A stretch of 64,000 nucleotides of DNA from Siphonodentalium dalli (taxonomy: Eukaryota > Mollusca > Scaphopoda > Gadilida > Siphonodentaliidae). A program made the position numbers and the translations under genes. How positions within the stretch are numbered: the stretch's first letter is position 1; every line of letters starts with the position of its first letter. Location: assembly GCA_032622095.1 (NCBI GenBank), contig CP136061.1, forward strand, positions 263,472,077 to 263,536,076, in the 5' to 3' direction. Of this stretch, positions 1 to 9,801 are shown in pieces. The notes beneath the pieces were generated by a model, which saw nothing but the letters and a program-made list of their open reading frames with translations, was not told the origin of the DNA and ran no database searches.

Positions 1-284
1 CAGTAACCATATGGCGGTTTCCAATTTTTATCAGCTTTGTTTTTCTCTTGTTTCTCTTGCCATTGCATTTTGTTACAAAGTTTAAACAAATTGGTAGAGA
101 TCTGTCTCAATTCGACAAGATTATCTTGAATTTTTCTAGTCTGTGGTTGTGTAGATTTTTTTGAATCTTCTTTATGTAGCTCAATATAGCTCTCTTCAAT
201 AACTGCAGGCCTTGGTCTTTTTCTAACAATATCTTCTTCGCTGGTGGCGTCGTCTGAAACAGGTCTTTTAATTCTCTTAAACAT
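1..284 (-). CDS. Terminal-repeat gene of an adjoining Polinton copy (partial)
   Basis: An uninterrupted minus-strand frame starts at an ATG (282-284) and stays open for 94 codons to the window edge. Its first 32 codons lie in the long inverted repeat and match the start of the DNA polymerase gene read in the opposite direction from 489. Beyond position 189 the two proteins differ completely. The unique part is rich in Lys, Gln and Glu with a heptad-like pattern suggestive of a coiled coil, and ends near the window edge with WKPPYGY. I recognise no family. I infer it is the gene at the opposite end of a second Polinton copy, because both ends of such an element carry the same terminal repeat. 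A TATA-like box lies about 80 bases upstream. The C-terminus is outside the window. Confidence 0.5.
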   Translation of the reverse strand, partial: MFKRIKRPVSDDATSEEDIVRKRPRPAVIEESYIELHKEDSKKSTQPQTRKIQDNLVELRQISTNLFKLCNKMQWQEKQEKNKADKNWKPPYGY

Positions 285-584
285 TTTTGTCTTGAGTTTT
301 GTCAGCAAAAAATATTGCGACTGGCTTCTTCGGAGTTGAAGTGTAAAGTGTAGAATTACATCTGCTTTTATAGCATTTTCATCGCGAATGCTATAAAAGC
401 TATAAAAGCAGGTGTAATTCTACACTTTACACTTCAACTCCGAAGAAGCCAGTCGCAATATTTTTTGCTGACAAAACTCAAGACAAAAATGTTTAAGAGA
501 ATTAAAAGACCTGTTTCAGACGACGCCACCAGCGAAGAAGATATTGTTAGAAAAAGACCAAGGCCTGCAGTTATTGAAGAGAGC
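189..584. repeat. Long near-perfect palindrome, probable Polinton terminal inverted repeats abutting
   Basis: Two arms of about 185 bp pair base for base around a centre at 386/387; paired coordinates sum to 773. Similarity stops abruptly at 189 on the left and 584 on the right. Each arm carries an outward-reading TATA box and the first 32 codons of an outward-reading gene. Only the central ~25 bases, including a duplicated TATAAAAGC, are asymmetric. Polintons are known to end in terminal inverted repeats. The sequence shows the inverted repeat; that it is a right-end to left-end junction is inference. Confidence 0.75.
365..408. promoter_or_regulatory. Divergent TATA-box promoter
   Basis: TATAAAAG occurs at 392-399 and again at 401-408 on the + strand, and the same octamer on the minus strand at 365-372. 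They lie 80-90 bases upstream of the ATG codons at 489 (+) and 284 (-), suggesting short 5' leaders and divergent transcription by RNA polymerase II. The octamers are visible; promoter activity is inferred. Confidence 0.5.
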
Positions 585-3500
585 GATATGGAAACTGATG
601 AGGCAGAAAGTGAAGAGAGCGATATGGAAACTGATGAGGCAGAAAGTGAAGAGAGCGATATGGAAACTGATAGGGCAGAAAGTGAAGAAAGTTCTAGTGA
701 TGGGCAGATTGGACGCGGTCGAAGACAGAATAGAGAAATTGGTGGGAAGAGAAAGAGAAGTCTGGCTAGAGAGCGTGTTGTGTTCAATCCAACAAAATAT
801 TTCAAATTGGAGCTGAATTCGGAGAAATTTTCCAGAAAATTTAAATCAGCATCACGACAATTTGGTGTGAAATTCGAGAAATTTACAGATCCAATCGAAA
901 ACATTCCAGAGATATTTGAGAAGTTGACAGAAGATTTGAAACAGAAATGTTCAGCAAATGAGAAGACAAGAATCAGAGTTACGATAAATCATCCAGGACT
1001 TAATATGAGCATTTTCATTCCATTCACAAAACCCAGTGAATTGAATGGTGGGACACTCATGGATAATATTCAAAATGTGGTTCAATCAAATGCAGACTTT
1101 ACAATTCATGACGGTGCACTCAATTTCGAAATCTTCGTTACAGATATTCCGGAAGGTGGTACACGACACTCACTACATTATGGACCATTTGCAGACAAGA
1201 ACAAGCTGACAAAAGTAAAAAGAAGTATTGTCCGGATTGAAAATGCTGATGATGTTATGTGTATGGCAAGATCTATTGTCGTCGGAATGTGTAAGGCAGA
1301 TAGTGATGGATCTGCGTGCTGGTCAAAGAAATGGAAAAGAATAAGACAATCAATATACACAGCACAAACAGATGCAGCAAAAAATCTACTCAACCGTGCT
1401 GGCATTCCACACGATACAGTTTGCAGTATCAATGAGTTCCACAAGATTCAAGAAATATTGTATCCAGAATATGTTGTGAAAATTCACAATGAATTTGCTG
1501 GCGCTGGATTTCTATTTGAACCTGCAGAAATGTGTTCGGAGAGCAAATGTGTACACATCTACTACAACAACAATCACTTCGACACCATAACATCAATCAA
1601 AGGATTTCTAGGCACCAGCTACTACTGCGAATTCTGTGACATTGGATTCCATATGCGTGGCGATCATCGATGCAGATTTGTTTGTGCATGCTGGTCATTG
1701 ACACAGTGTAATTTCACAAATTGGGTGAAGTGTAGAACGTGTCGACGATCATTCAGAAGTAAATCTTGTTTCGACAACCATTTGAAGACGGAAGGAAAAC
1801 AGAAAAGAAAAATATGTGATTTGGTTCAACTATGCAACATTTGTGATGAAGAAATTCTCACCAATAAATCAAGCAGACATATATGTGCGGGGTTGAAGAA
1901 ATGCAAACATTGCAAAGAAATCGTTGAAGCAGATCACAGGTGCTACATTCCAAAATATGAATCACCGGAAAAGAAACCTGCAAAGATTCCATATGTATTC
2001 TTTGACTTTGAATGCAGACAAGACACAGGTGTTCATATTCCAAACTTCTGTGTTGCACATACCGCTTGTGGAGATTGCATGTGCAAACCAATCGAAGAAA
2101 AATGTGAAACATGCGGACCGGATTCCAGAGAATTTGTATTCAAGGGTGACAACGTTTTAACAGACTTCACAAACTGGTTATTCCACCAAGATCACAAAGG
2201 ATGTGTTGCAATAGCACATAATGCTCAGGGATACGATGCACAGTTTCTACTTCAAGCACTCATACAAAGTGGAATTCATAAACCAGAACTGATCATGAAT
2301 GGAAACAAGATTCTCAGTTTAAAATGCAACAGCGTGAAAGTTATTGATTCTCTGAGTTTTCTGATGATGCCGCTTTCAAAGTTTCCACAAACTTTTCAGC
2401 TGAATGAGATGGCGAAAGGACACTTTCCACATTGGGCGAATTCACCAAAGTTTCAAAATTACATTGGACATTACTTGGCTTCTGATTACTACAAACCAGA
2501 CATGATGAGCGTGGAAAATCGAGAGAAATTCTTTGAATGGTACAATGAGAAAATAGAAAATTACGTGATATTCAACTTCCAAGAAGAGATGGAGAAGTAC
2601 TGCAAATCAGACGTGGATATTCTTCGCCGTGGATGTGGAAAATTCAGGAAATACATATTGGAAACAGAACAGATTGACCCGTTCATTGAGTCAATAACAT
2701 TGGCGCAAGTTTGCAATTTGGCATGGAGGAAGAATTCAATGCCAGAGAAAACAATTGGAATCATTCCAGATGGTGGATACCCATGTGCTAAAAACTATTC
2801 CATGAAAGCGATACGTTGGCTTCAACATATATCATTGTCACGTATGATAACAATCAAGCATGCTTTGAATGGAGGAGAAATCAAGATTGGTGGACACTAC
2901 GTCGATGGATATGAGGAAGCCACAAGAACAGTTTTTGAGATGAATGGATGTCTGTTTCATGGATGTCCAAAATGTTACAACAACAGACAATACAAGAATC
3001 CCTATACGATGCTCACCATGGAAGAATTATATACAAGAACTCAACAGAAGAAAGATGAACTGGAAAGTCTTGGTTACAGAGTTGAATCAATTTGGGAGCA
3101 TCAGATCGACGAAAGAATGAAATCGGATGTGAAATTCAAACAACAAATGGAATCTTTCTACAAACATCGAGACCCCATTTTGCCAAGAGAAGCATTGTTT
3201 GGTGGACGTACAAATGCCATCAAATTGTACGAGGAAATTGATCAAGATTCCACAAAAGAAATCAAGTTCATCGATGTGTGTTCGTTGTATCCATATTGCA
3301 ACAAATATAAATTCTACCCTGTTGGACATCCAGAAATTTTGAGCCAAGAGCAGATCGATCAAGAACACATTAGAGACTATGCGGGGCTTGTTAAATGTAC
3401 AATTTTACCACCATCGAAATTGTATATTCCAGTTCTACCGATTCATTGTAACAAGAAAATGGTTTTTACTTCGTGCAACACTTGTGCCATCAATGAGGAC

Positions 3501-4525
3501 GAGACATGTAACCATTCAGAAGAAGATCGAGCTATAACTGGAGTGTGGACCACGCCAGAATTATTCAAAGCAATGATGTTGGCTACAAAATACTTGATGT
3601 GTACCAAATTTGGCATTGGACAGATTGGACAGATGAAATATACAAATCCTATATCGACAAACATCTAAATATCAAACAGGAATGTAGTGGTTATCCATTT
3701 GGTGTTGAGACAGAAGAACAGAAGCAAAAGTTTGTACAGGATTATTATGCAGCTGAGGGTATAAAATTGGAGAACATCGAGAAGAATCCAGGAAAACGCC
3801 AAATATCTAAAATTATGATTAATTGTATATGGGGTAAGAATGCACAAAGAAATCTTATGTCAAAAACAGAGTATGTGGATAAGCCATCACGTTATTTTGA
3901 ATTGCTTACTAGTAACAATATAATTGTTCAAAATGTTACACTTCTTGATGGTGACAAATTCATTCTGGTAAATTATGTTGATATTTTAGATAATATCGAA
4001 CCTCATCATTCAGCAAATGTTGTTGTTGCTTCTTTTGTTACAGCGTATGCAAGATTACAATTGTATAAAGTTTTAAAAAAACTTGGAGATAGAGTGCTGT
4101 ATTTTGATACAGACAGCTGCATGTATGTCAGTGATCCATCAAAGAAGAACATCAAAACTATCGAAGGAAGATTGGGGAAATGGAGCGACGAACATCCAGA
4201 TGCAAAGATTGTCAAATTTGTTGGACTTGGGCCAAAGAACTACGGATATGAATACATCAAAGATGGGAGAAGATACACCAAATGTAAGGTAAAAGGTATC
4301 ACTCTTGATTACAGCACAAGTCAAAAAGTTAATTTTGAAACAATGGTACAATGTGTTAATGATCGTGAAAATTTCAAAACTGTTGTTGAGTATCCTTCCA
4401 GAATTAAAAGACAAAAGAACCATCAACTAATTAGTGAGTGTCAAACCAAAACTTTCAGATCGGTGTACACAAAACGAAAACTCGTCAATGGTATTCACAC
4501 ATATCCATACGGATGGAGATGTTGA
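489..4525 (+). pseudogene. Protein-primed family B DNA polymerase of Polinton type, one frameshift
   Basis: This replicates the element DNA using a protein primer. I chose the ATG at 489; the frame is open from about 465 but without an earlier ATG. Residues ~31-66 are an acidic tandem repeat, then a basic stretch. A Cys/His-rich segment (~379-486) holds several CxxC pairs. The 3'-5' exonuclease follows: FFDFEC with the DxE pair at 506/508, AHNAQGYD, and YCKSDVD. Next come FGGRTN and polymerase motif A, DVCSLYP, with Asp929. Near 3570-3585 the frame moves by one base; the second part (to 4525) holds motif B (KIMINCIWG) and motif C (YFDTDS). All catalytic motifs are present but split across two frames. 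The gene ends with a PYG-type tail about 650 bases before the ATPase. The break may be decay or a sequencing indel. Confidence 0.9.
579..690 (+). repeat. 36 bp coding tandem repeat (acidic)
   Basis: About three copies of a 36 bp unit encode ESDMETDEAESE-like blocks in the polymerase N-terminus. The first copy straddles the end of the inverted-repeat arm (584), so the array begins exactly where the two terminal genes part. Being a multiple of three, copy-number change would keep the frame. Confidence 0.85.
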
Positions 4526-4529
4526 GTCA

Positions 4530-5143
4530 TTTCATGTCAAGATGTTGACAGGAGTAGTACCTCCAGAAATTGCTGAGAAGATTTATGGATATTTGGTGGC
4601 ACAGTCAACACTTATTATTCCAGAGATAAAGAAGGAATTACAAGAAGTCTGGTTTGAAAGAGAAAAGAAAGCAATACTACGATGCTGTGATGTCGACGAA
4701 TGTTTACAGAGATTGGACTATCTTGAGACAAGTATATTTTCTCATTTCTCTCAAAAATATATTAAATCATTTATTAAATTCAAAACATTTTTTCTCATTG
4801 AAAGAATATCTGATTTTGGATATTTGGTGGCGATCAACACCATTTAGATTTAGATTTAGATTTAGGAACTTTTGATGAACATGACTATATTCATTATACA
4901 AAGTATGAAGATAATTACCCTCTTGCTGGGGGAACCTTTAAATCAGTTCCTAGGATCTATGGGTATTTGTTAACAAAAAAAATGTCAACATATGCAAAAA
5001 TTCAAAACATTATAGGAAATGATTTTTTTGTTTACAGAACAAACAGAAGAATAGAAGACTATAATAATTGGATTATTGAAATGTATGGAAATTTTTACAG
5101 CTATGGAGATTTCTCTTTAAGAACTAAATTCACACGTCGTTAA
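4530..5143 (+). pseudogene. Unknown Polinton gene between polymerase and ATPase, broken
   Basis: Protein-like sequence continues in three successive frames. One runs from an ATG at 4542 (MLTGVVPPEIAEKIYGYL) to about 4670, a second from there to ~4815 (YYDAVMSTNVYRDW), and a third from 4814 to a TAA at 5143 (FDEHDYIHYTKYED, IIGNDFFVYRTNRR). Each gives up where the next begins, which suggests one gene of roughly 200 codons with two small indels. The last part opens with a short (TTAGAT)n run encoding LDLDLD. I recognise no domain, signal peptide or membrane segment. Its place in the strand-consistent gene row suggests an element-encoded accessory or virion protein. Boundaries are approximate. 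Confidence 0.45.
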
Positions 5144-5176
5144 GTTCACTCTCTGATTAGACATCAAAGTGACAAC

Positions 5177-5827
5177 ATGGAAGAATCTTTACTTTTCCAA
5201 CATCCGTGTAATTTCTTTATCAGCGGACCTAGTGGATCAGGTAAAACAGAATTTGTTAAAAAAGTTATTGAATTTAAACACGATTTATTCCAAACACCAC
5301 CAAAGAAAATAGTTTGGTGTTACAAAGAATGGCAAGACACATACAATCGTATAAAAGAAATTGATAACGTTGAGTTTATCGATGGTATTCCAGACGATGA
5401 TGAGGAAATTGTATCAGATAAATCATTTCCTCATCTTGTTGTTTTCGATGACATGATGGGGGAACAAAATGAAGACAAAATAATGCGTTGGTTTACTAGA
5501 AAAGGTCATCATCGAAATGCTTCAATAATTTACATTACTCAAAACATGTTCCAAAAATCAAAAAGTAGCAGAACTATAAGTTTGAATGCACACTACATGG
5601 TTTTATTTCAAAGCGTTCGAGATAAAAATCAAATAAACGTTTTGGCTCATCAAATGCAAACCAATCATTTGAAACAAGCATACGAAGATGCAACTTCAAT
5701 AAATCATGGATATATTTTAGTAGATTTTCATCCTAGAACAGAAAATTATTTGCGAATTAGAACTGATATATTCCATAAATGGTTGACAGCTAATGACCGA
5801 GGTCCTGTCATTTATTCAAAAGTATAA
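5177..5827 (+). CDS. Genome-packaging ATPase (FtsK/HerA, A32-like)
   Basis: An intact 216-residue P-loop ATPase. The Walker A motif GPSGSGKT is at residues 17-24 and the Walker B block LVVFDD at 87-92, followed by a conserved-looking DMMGE. A further block, ASIIYITQNMFQ, is typical of this family's sensor region. It matches the packaging ATPases of Polintons, adintoviruses and large DNA viruses, which drive DNA into preformed capsids. It lies downstream of the broken unknown gene and 34 bases ahead of the next start. The ATG at 5177 is the first in frame and leaves the usual short lead before the P-loop. No damage is visible. Confidence 0.9.
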   Translation: MEESLLFQHPCNFFISGPSGSGKTEFVKKVIEFKHDLFQTPPKKIVWCYKEWQDTYNRIKEIDNVEFIDGIPDDDEEIVSDKSFPHLVVFDDMMGEQNEDKIMRWFTRKGHHRNASIIYITQNMFQKSKSSRTISLNAHYMVLFQSVRDKNQINVLAHQMQTNHLKQAYEDATSINHGYILVDFHPRTENYLRIRTDIFHKWLTANDRGPVIYSKV

Positions 5828-5861
5828 ATTCAGTTGTTGTTACTTTTTTCATTTTAGAACC

Positions 5862-6449
5862 ATGTCGTCCACCGAGATGTTTAGTCATGATGAACTGTCA
5901 CAAATTATAAATTTCTTCACTTTTGCAGCTGAATTATTTCTTGAAAATGATTGGAAATTACCATCACAGACAAAAAAGTTTTTTCAGAGAAATAAAAATG
6001 TTCTTAAAAAAATCTCTGATCGATCAACTGATATGGAAACAAAACGCAAATTAATTTTACAACGAGGTGGTAGTGGGTTCCTTGGAGGAGTTTTAATTAG
6101 AAGTCTTTTGAAAAATTCATGTGAACAAACTGGTAGACAATCTAAAAGTAAATCAAAGGTTTCTCCAAAACGTTCAAAGATTACACTGATGCAAACACAA
6201 CAAAGGGGTAATCAAAAAGAATCTAAACGTAAAACAAAGCTTTCTCTAAATCATTCAAAGTTTACACCGATGCAAACTCAACAAAATCAACATTCTAAAT
6301 TTACACCTATACCTTCTCAGCAGAACCCTCAACATCAACCGTTACAAAAAAAAACAGTTATTGATCTTGAATTTTCTAAATTTATGCCGTTGTCTGATGC
6401 ATCGAAATCGGCATTCGAAGCTTTAGAATGGTTCAATCAGAAAAGATAA
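5862..6449 (+). CDS. Small basic protein with GG-hydrophobic motif, low-complexity tail
   Basis: A 196-residue protein; I took the ATG at 5862 because the longer frame upstream overlaps the ATPase end and carries no motif. The first ~65 residues look helical. A motif near residue 67, LQRGGSGFLGGVLIRSLL, combines basic residues, paired glycines and a hydrophobic run. The rest is rich in Lys, Ser and Gln, with imperfect repeats of the form HSKFTPMQTQQ. The motif resembles that of the next gene and is reminiscent of the membrane-active or core peptides described for adenoviruses and adintoviruses. A role as minor virion or core protein is inferred; the repeats are not diagnostic. Confidence 0.6.
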   Translation: MSSTEMFSHDELSQIINFFTFAAELFLENDWKLPSQTKKFFQRNKNVLKKISDRSTDMETKRKLILQRGGSGFLGGVLIRSLLKNSCEQTGRQSKSKSKVSPKRSKITLMQTQQRGNQKESKRKTKLSLNHSKFTPMQTQQNQHSKFTPIPSQQNPQHQPLQKKTVIDLEFSKFMPLSDASKSAFEALEWFNQKR

Positions 6450-6505
6450 AAGATGAAACATATAATTTTTCTGCTCATTTTGAGACAACTACTTAGACTG
6501 TGAAG

Positions 6506-6869
6506 ATGCCTTCAAAAACTAAGAGCCGGAAAGTACCGCTGATAAAAAAAATATGGGGAGTTGATTGTTGCAATGAGTAAAGTTCCATCTGCATATAAAA
6601 AGAAAATGATCAACGATGCTCCGAAACAAGTGATGGATTGCATTTCAGAATGTTGTCAAAATCTTTTAAAAGGTAATGTAAAACTGAATGAAGCTCAGAA
6701 CCGCAAGTTACATTCGAAGCGTAAACATATCAGATATCTTGCAGACAAGAACAAACCTTTGCAACAAAAGAAGAAAATTTTGAATCAAAAAGGTGGCTTT
6801 TTACCATTATTATTTCTTGCTCCATTGATTAGCAAAACATTAGGTGCAGTTGTTAAAAATATTTTGTAA
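6506..6869 (+). pseudogene. Small basic GG-hydrophobic virion-type protein, one indel
   Basis: The main frame (from about 6553 to 6869) gives a highly basic ~100-residue protein ending in QKGGFLPLLFLAPLI followed by a short helix. A likely true start at 6506 encodes a basic leader (MPSKTKSRKV) in another frame, which stops at 6580. The frames meet at a run of eight A (about 6545-6552), so a one-base indel is the simple explanation. The basic body followed by GG-hydrophobic tail is a recurrent small gene of Polintons and adintoviruses, compared in the literature with adenovirus core protein X. I infer a DNA-condensing or membrane-active virion role. It may be a paralogue of the upstream gene. 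Confidence 0.6.
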
Positions 6870-6889
6870 AAACTAAATCTCAAATAAAT

Positions 6890-7600
6890 ATGAAGAAAAT
6901 GGTTATTGTACCATTCAGAACGTTGGAAGATTTCAAACAATGGGAAATGTCAGAAATGAATAAACCTCAATTACCTCCTGATCCTGCAATTTCAAATGTT
7001 TCAGATTCTTACAAAGAATTGAAATCAGTTTATGATAAAAATATTTCTGAATCAGAAAAGTCACAGTTATTTGGAGAAAATTTGTACAAATTGAAAACTT
7101 CACAAAAATCTTTAAATTCAAAATTCAGTTTACCTGAACAAAAGTTATCTGAAAACTTTGGGAAAATGAGTGACCATATATTGGAAAGTGTACCATCTAA
7201 ACTTCGTGGTAAAGCACAACAAATTTTAACATTGTTGTCAACTAATCCTAAACTTAGATGGGATGATCGTGGACAATTAATTTATGGAACAGAAACAGTT
7301 ACTGGATCAAATATAATTGATTTGATAAACGATGTTATTCGTCACCGAAAAGGTTTTGACCCAGTTGGTTATGAAACATTCCTACGTGGATTGGGGGAAC
7401 TTAATGTACCACAAGATTATGTAGGTAACAGGAATCGATGGTTGTGGATACAAAGACATTTAAAAGAAGGTCACACTGGTGATGAGTTTCATACACCTCA
7501 TGCAACTCCTAGCAGTGGCAAGTCAAGAAAACGTTCAGTTGATATTTTCACACCAGAAACCAGAAAATCTATTTTGAAAGGATGGTCCCCACTTTCATAA
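6890..7600 (+). CDS. Conserved Polinton protein upstream of integrase
   Basis: An intact 236-residue protein. The N-terminal third is Lys/Ser/Glu-rich and probably helical. The recognisable part, residues ~105-185, runs from ILTLLSTNP through a WDDRGQLIYG block, GSNIIDLINDV, and LNVPQDYVGN to RWLWIQ. I know this arrangement as a recurring uncharacterised protein of invertebrate Polinton-like elements, usually beside the integrase. Its function is unknown; a virion or packaging role is only a guess. The C-terminal ~40 residues are basic. Its stop lies 19 bases inside the integrase frame, so the two genes overlap. Confidence 0.65.
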   Translation: MKKMVIVPFRTLEDFKQWEMSEMNKPQLPPDPAISNVSDSYKELKSVYDKNISESEKSQLFGENLYKLKTSQKSLNSKFSLPEQKLSENFGKMSDHILESVPSKLRGKAQQILTLLSTNPKLRWDDRGQLIYGTETVTGSNIIDLINDVIRHRKGFDPVGYETFLRGLGELNVPQDYVGNRNRWLWIQRHLKEGHTGDEFHTPHATPSSGKSRKRSVDIFTPETRKSILKGWSPLS

Positions 7601-8676
7601 AATTTGACAAACTTCTAACTGAAATTTACTACAATCCAAAAGAAGTTGGTGGTTTCAGTGGAGCAAATCAACTTTTTAAAAATGCGAAAGAAACAAATAA
7701 CAAAATTAAACTTTCAGATGTTAAAAAATGGTTACAATGGCAAAAAACATACACTTTGCACAAACCAATTGTTCGGAAATTTCGCAGACGTAAAACTATT
7801 GTTGCAGGAATTGATATTCAGTGGCAAGCTGATTTGGCAGATTTGCAAACTTTGCAAAAGCACAATGACAATTACAGATATTTACTTTGTGTTATTGATG
7901 TGTTCTCAAAATTTGCATGGGTTGAAAAAATTAAAGATAAAACTGGTAAAACTTTAGTTAAAACATTTCAGAAAATTCTCAAATCATCAAAACGAAAACC
8001 AGTTTCATTTCAATCTGACAAAGGTTCAGAATTCAAAAATAAATTATTTTTACAATTTTTGAAATCTAAGAAAATTCATTTTTTCACAACAGAGAATCCA
8101 GAGACAAAAGCAAGTATAGTTGAACGTTTTCAACGGACATTGAAAACAAAGATGTGGAAATATTTTACACATAATCAAACTTTGAAATACAATGATGTTT
8201 TGCACGATTTTGTGAATTCTTACAACAAAAGTTTTCATAGAAGTATTAAGATGGCACCAGTTTTAGTAACTCGAGAAAATGAAATTGAAGTTTCCAGAAA
8301 TCTTTATGGAAAGTTAAAAACGAAAAAAGATAAGATCTTGAAAGTTGGAGATTTTGTTAGAATAAATAAAACAAAGAGAACTTTTGATAAAGGATATCTT
8401 CCAAATTGGACAAAAGAAATTTTCAAAATTAGTAGAGTTTGTAAAAGTACACCATTAACTTACAAATTAGTAGATTTAGATGGTGAAAACATCGCAGGAT
8501 CATTTTATGGTAAAGAAATTCAACATATAAAAGATAATAAAGTTTACGAAATTGAATCAGTTGTTGGTAAACGTTCAAGAAAAGTTGCTGGTAAATCAGT
8601 TAGAGAAATTAAAGTTCATTGGGCTGGTTATCCTAAAAAATTTGACAGTTGGATTCCTGCCACAAATTTGGTATAA
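7582..8676 (+). CDS. Retrovirus-like integrase with C-terminal chromodomain
   Basis: An intact 364-residue integrase that would join element ends to host DNA. The core has Asp84 (WQADLAD), Asp146 (FQSDKGSEF) and Glu181 (SIVERFQRT), the DDE triad with 34 residues between the last two. A short N-terminal helical part precedes it; no clear HHCC zinc module is seen. After the core is an SH3-like segment (KVGDFVRI) and, from about residue 317, a chromodomain with KVHWAGYPKKFDSWIP. Chromodomains on integrases are known to steer insertion to marked chromatin. The architecture is typical of Polinton integrases. The ATG overlaps the upstream stop by 19 bases. No damage is visible. Confidence 0.93.
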   Translation: MVPTFIKFDKLLTEIYYNPKEVGGFSGANQLFKNAKETNNKIKLSDVKKWLQWQKTYTLHKPIVRKFRRRKTIVAGIDIQWQADLADLQTLQKHNDNYRYLLCVIDVFSKFAWVEKIKDKTGKTLVKTFQKILKSSKRKPVSFQSDKGSEFKNKLFLQFLKSKKIHFFTTENPETKASIVERFQRTLKTKMWKYFTHNQTLKYNDVLHDFVNSYNKSFHRSIKMAPVLVTRENEIEVSRNLYGKLKTKKDKILKVGDFVRINKTKRTFDKGYLPNWTKEIFKISRVCKSTPLTYKLVDLDGENIAGSFYGKEIQHIKDNKVYEIESVVGKRSRKVAGKSVREIKVHWAGYPKKFDSWIPATNLV

Positions 8677-8686
8677 AACTTTTAAC

Positions 8687-8950
8687 ATGTCTCAAAATGG
8701 TTCAGTTGATCTGGATGCTCCATCACAATTTCAAATCTGTGGAGAAAAAATTGCAAAAAATCAAGTAACATATTTTACACAAATTATTATAATTGTTGGT
8801 ATAATCGCTACAGCAATTGTTCATTTAAGTTTACAAAGTGAAAATAACGAACTGTGGTTAATTTTACTCAGTAGTTCTTTGGGATACATTTTACCAACAC
8901 CGCGTTTGAAATATTTGAAAAATCAGTCGACAGAAATTTTGAAAGTATGA
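8687..8950 (+). CDS. Small two-pass membrane protein of Polintons
   Basis: An 87-residue protein starting MSQNGSVDLDAP, with hydrophobic segments at about 30-49 (IIIIVGIIATAIV) and 56-70 (LWLILLSSSLGYILP), then a short basic tail. The opening motif and the LSSSLGYILP second segment recur in small proteins encoded between integrase and minor capsid genes in invertebrate Polintons. The role is unknown; an envelope, membrane-modifying or assembly function is speculation. It starts 10 bases after the integrase stop, and its TGA overlaps the ATG of the next gene as ATGA. Confidence 0.7.
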   Translation: MSQNGSVDLDAPSQFQICGEKIAKNQVTYFTQIIIIVGIIATAIVHLSLQSENNELWLILLSSSLGYILPTPRLKYLKNQSTEILKV

Positions 8951-9796
8951 ATTCTTTCTACATTACAATTCCGAGCGACAGTTCAATGGTAATGTATCCA
9001 AACAATACTCAATGTTGTTTTACTGTACAATTACCAAAACCAATTCAAATTGATAAAGAAAATGGGAGTTGCATTAGTCGAACTGATAACACCTTCAGAA
9101 ACATACAATGTTACAGGGGATTCGTGTAAATTCAATTTGATTACAACTGATGCAATAATACTGTCTGTTCTTCAAAATCGTTTTGAAGAAAAGATGTTTA
9201 AGAGACCTGATGACGTTCATGCACTTGAAATACAGATACGAGAAGGTTCGCATACCTCTGCGACAGATTTACTTGATACAATGCAAGATGTAATTGATGA
9301 AACACTTGGAGAAGCATTGCAAAACGAATACGGATTTCACATCAAGTACTCAAAAGTTACAAAACGTGTGAAAATTATTCGCAAGAGTTTAAGTATCCCA
9401 AAACTAGGAATTGAATTACCACAATGTCTTTTGCACAAGTTGGGTTACAAAACTGAAAACGCTTCTGAAGATTTTTATTCAAATAGTAGATTTCCGTTTG
9501 GTGTAGATTTGTTTGTTGGTCATAATCAAATGTTTGTTTATTCTGATATTGCCGATTTCACAATTGTTGGAAATGTTGAAGTACAAATTTTACGAGTTGT
9601 TTCTTTCAGAATTAAAAGAGATATCGACGGATTACATGTAAAACATGAATTTTTAAATTTACATTATGTTCCAGTTTCAAAGTCATACTTTGACAAAATT
9701 AGTGTAAATATAAGTGGCGACACAGGAAAATCAATTCAGTTTATTGGTGGTAAGTCTTTGGCGAAGCTGCATTTCAGAAAACGAGAGGAATTCTAA
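8947..9796 (+). pseudogene. Minor capsid (penton-like) protein, one frameshift
   Basis: The frame opens with MNSFYITIPSDSS at the ATGA overlap (8947). After some 35-40 codons the protein-like sequence moves to a second frame, which continues (VALVELITPSE) to a TAA at 9796. The N-terminal FYITIPSDSS...YPNNT pattern and the later single jelly-roll-like beta-rich body match the minor capsid or penton proteins of Polintons and adintoviruses, which occupy the vertices. The total, 850 bases, is one base away from a multiple of three, fitting a single indel between about 9044 and 9070. The second frame is otherwise clean for ~245 codons. Confidence 0.75.
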
Positions 9797-9801
9797 AAAC
9801 A

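Noticed and set aside
434-904. Minus-strand frame opposite the polymerase N-terminus
   Set aside because: It is the complement of the acidic coding repeat, giving serine/leucine-rich low-complexity sequence; the plus strand has the conserved protein.
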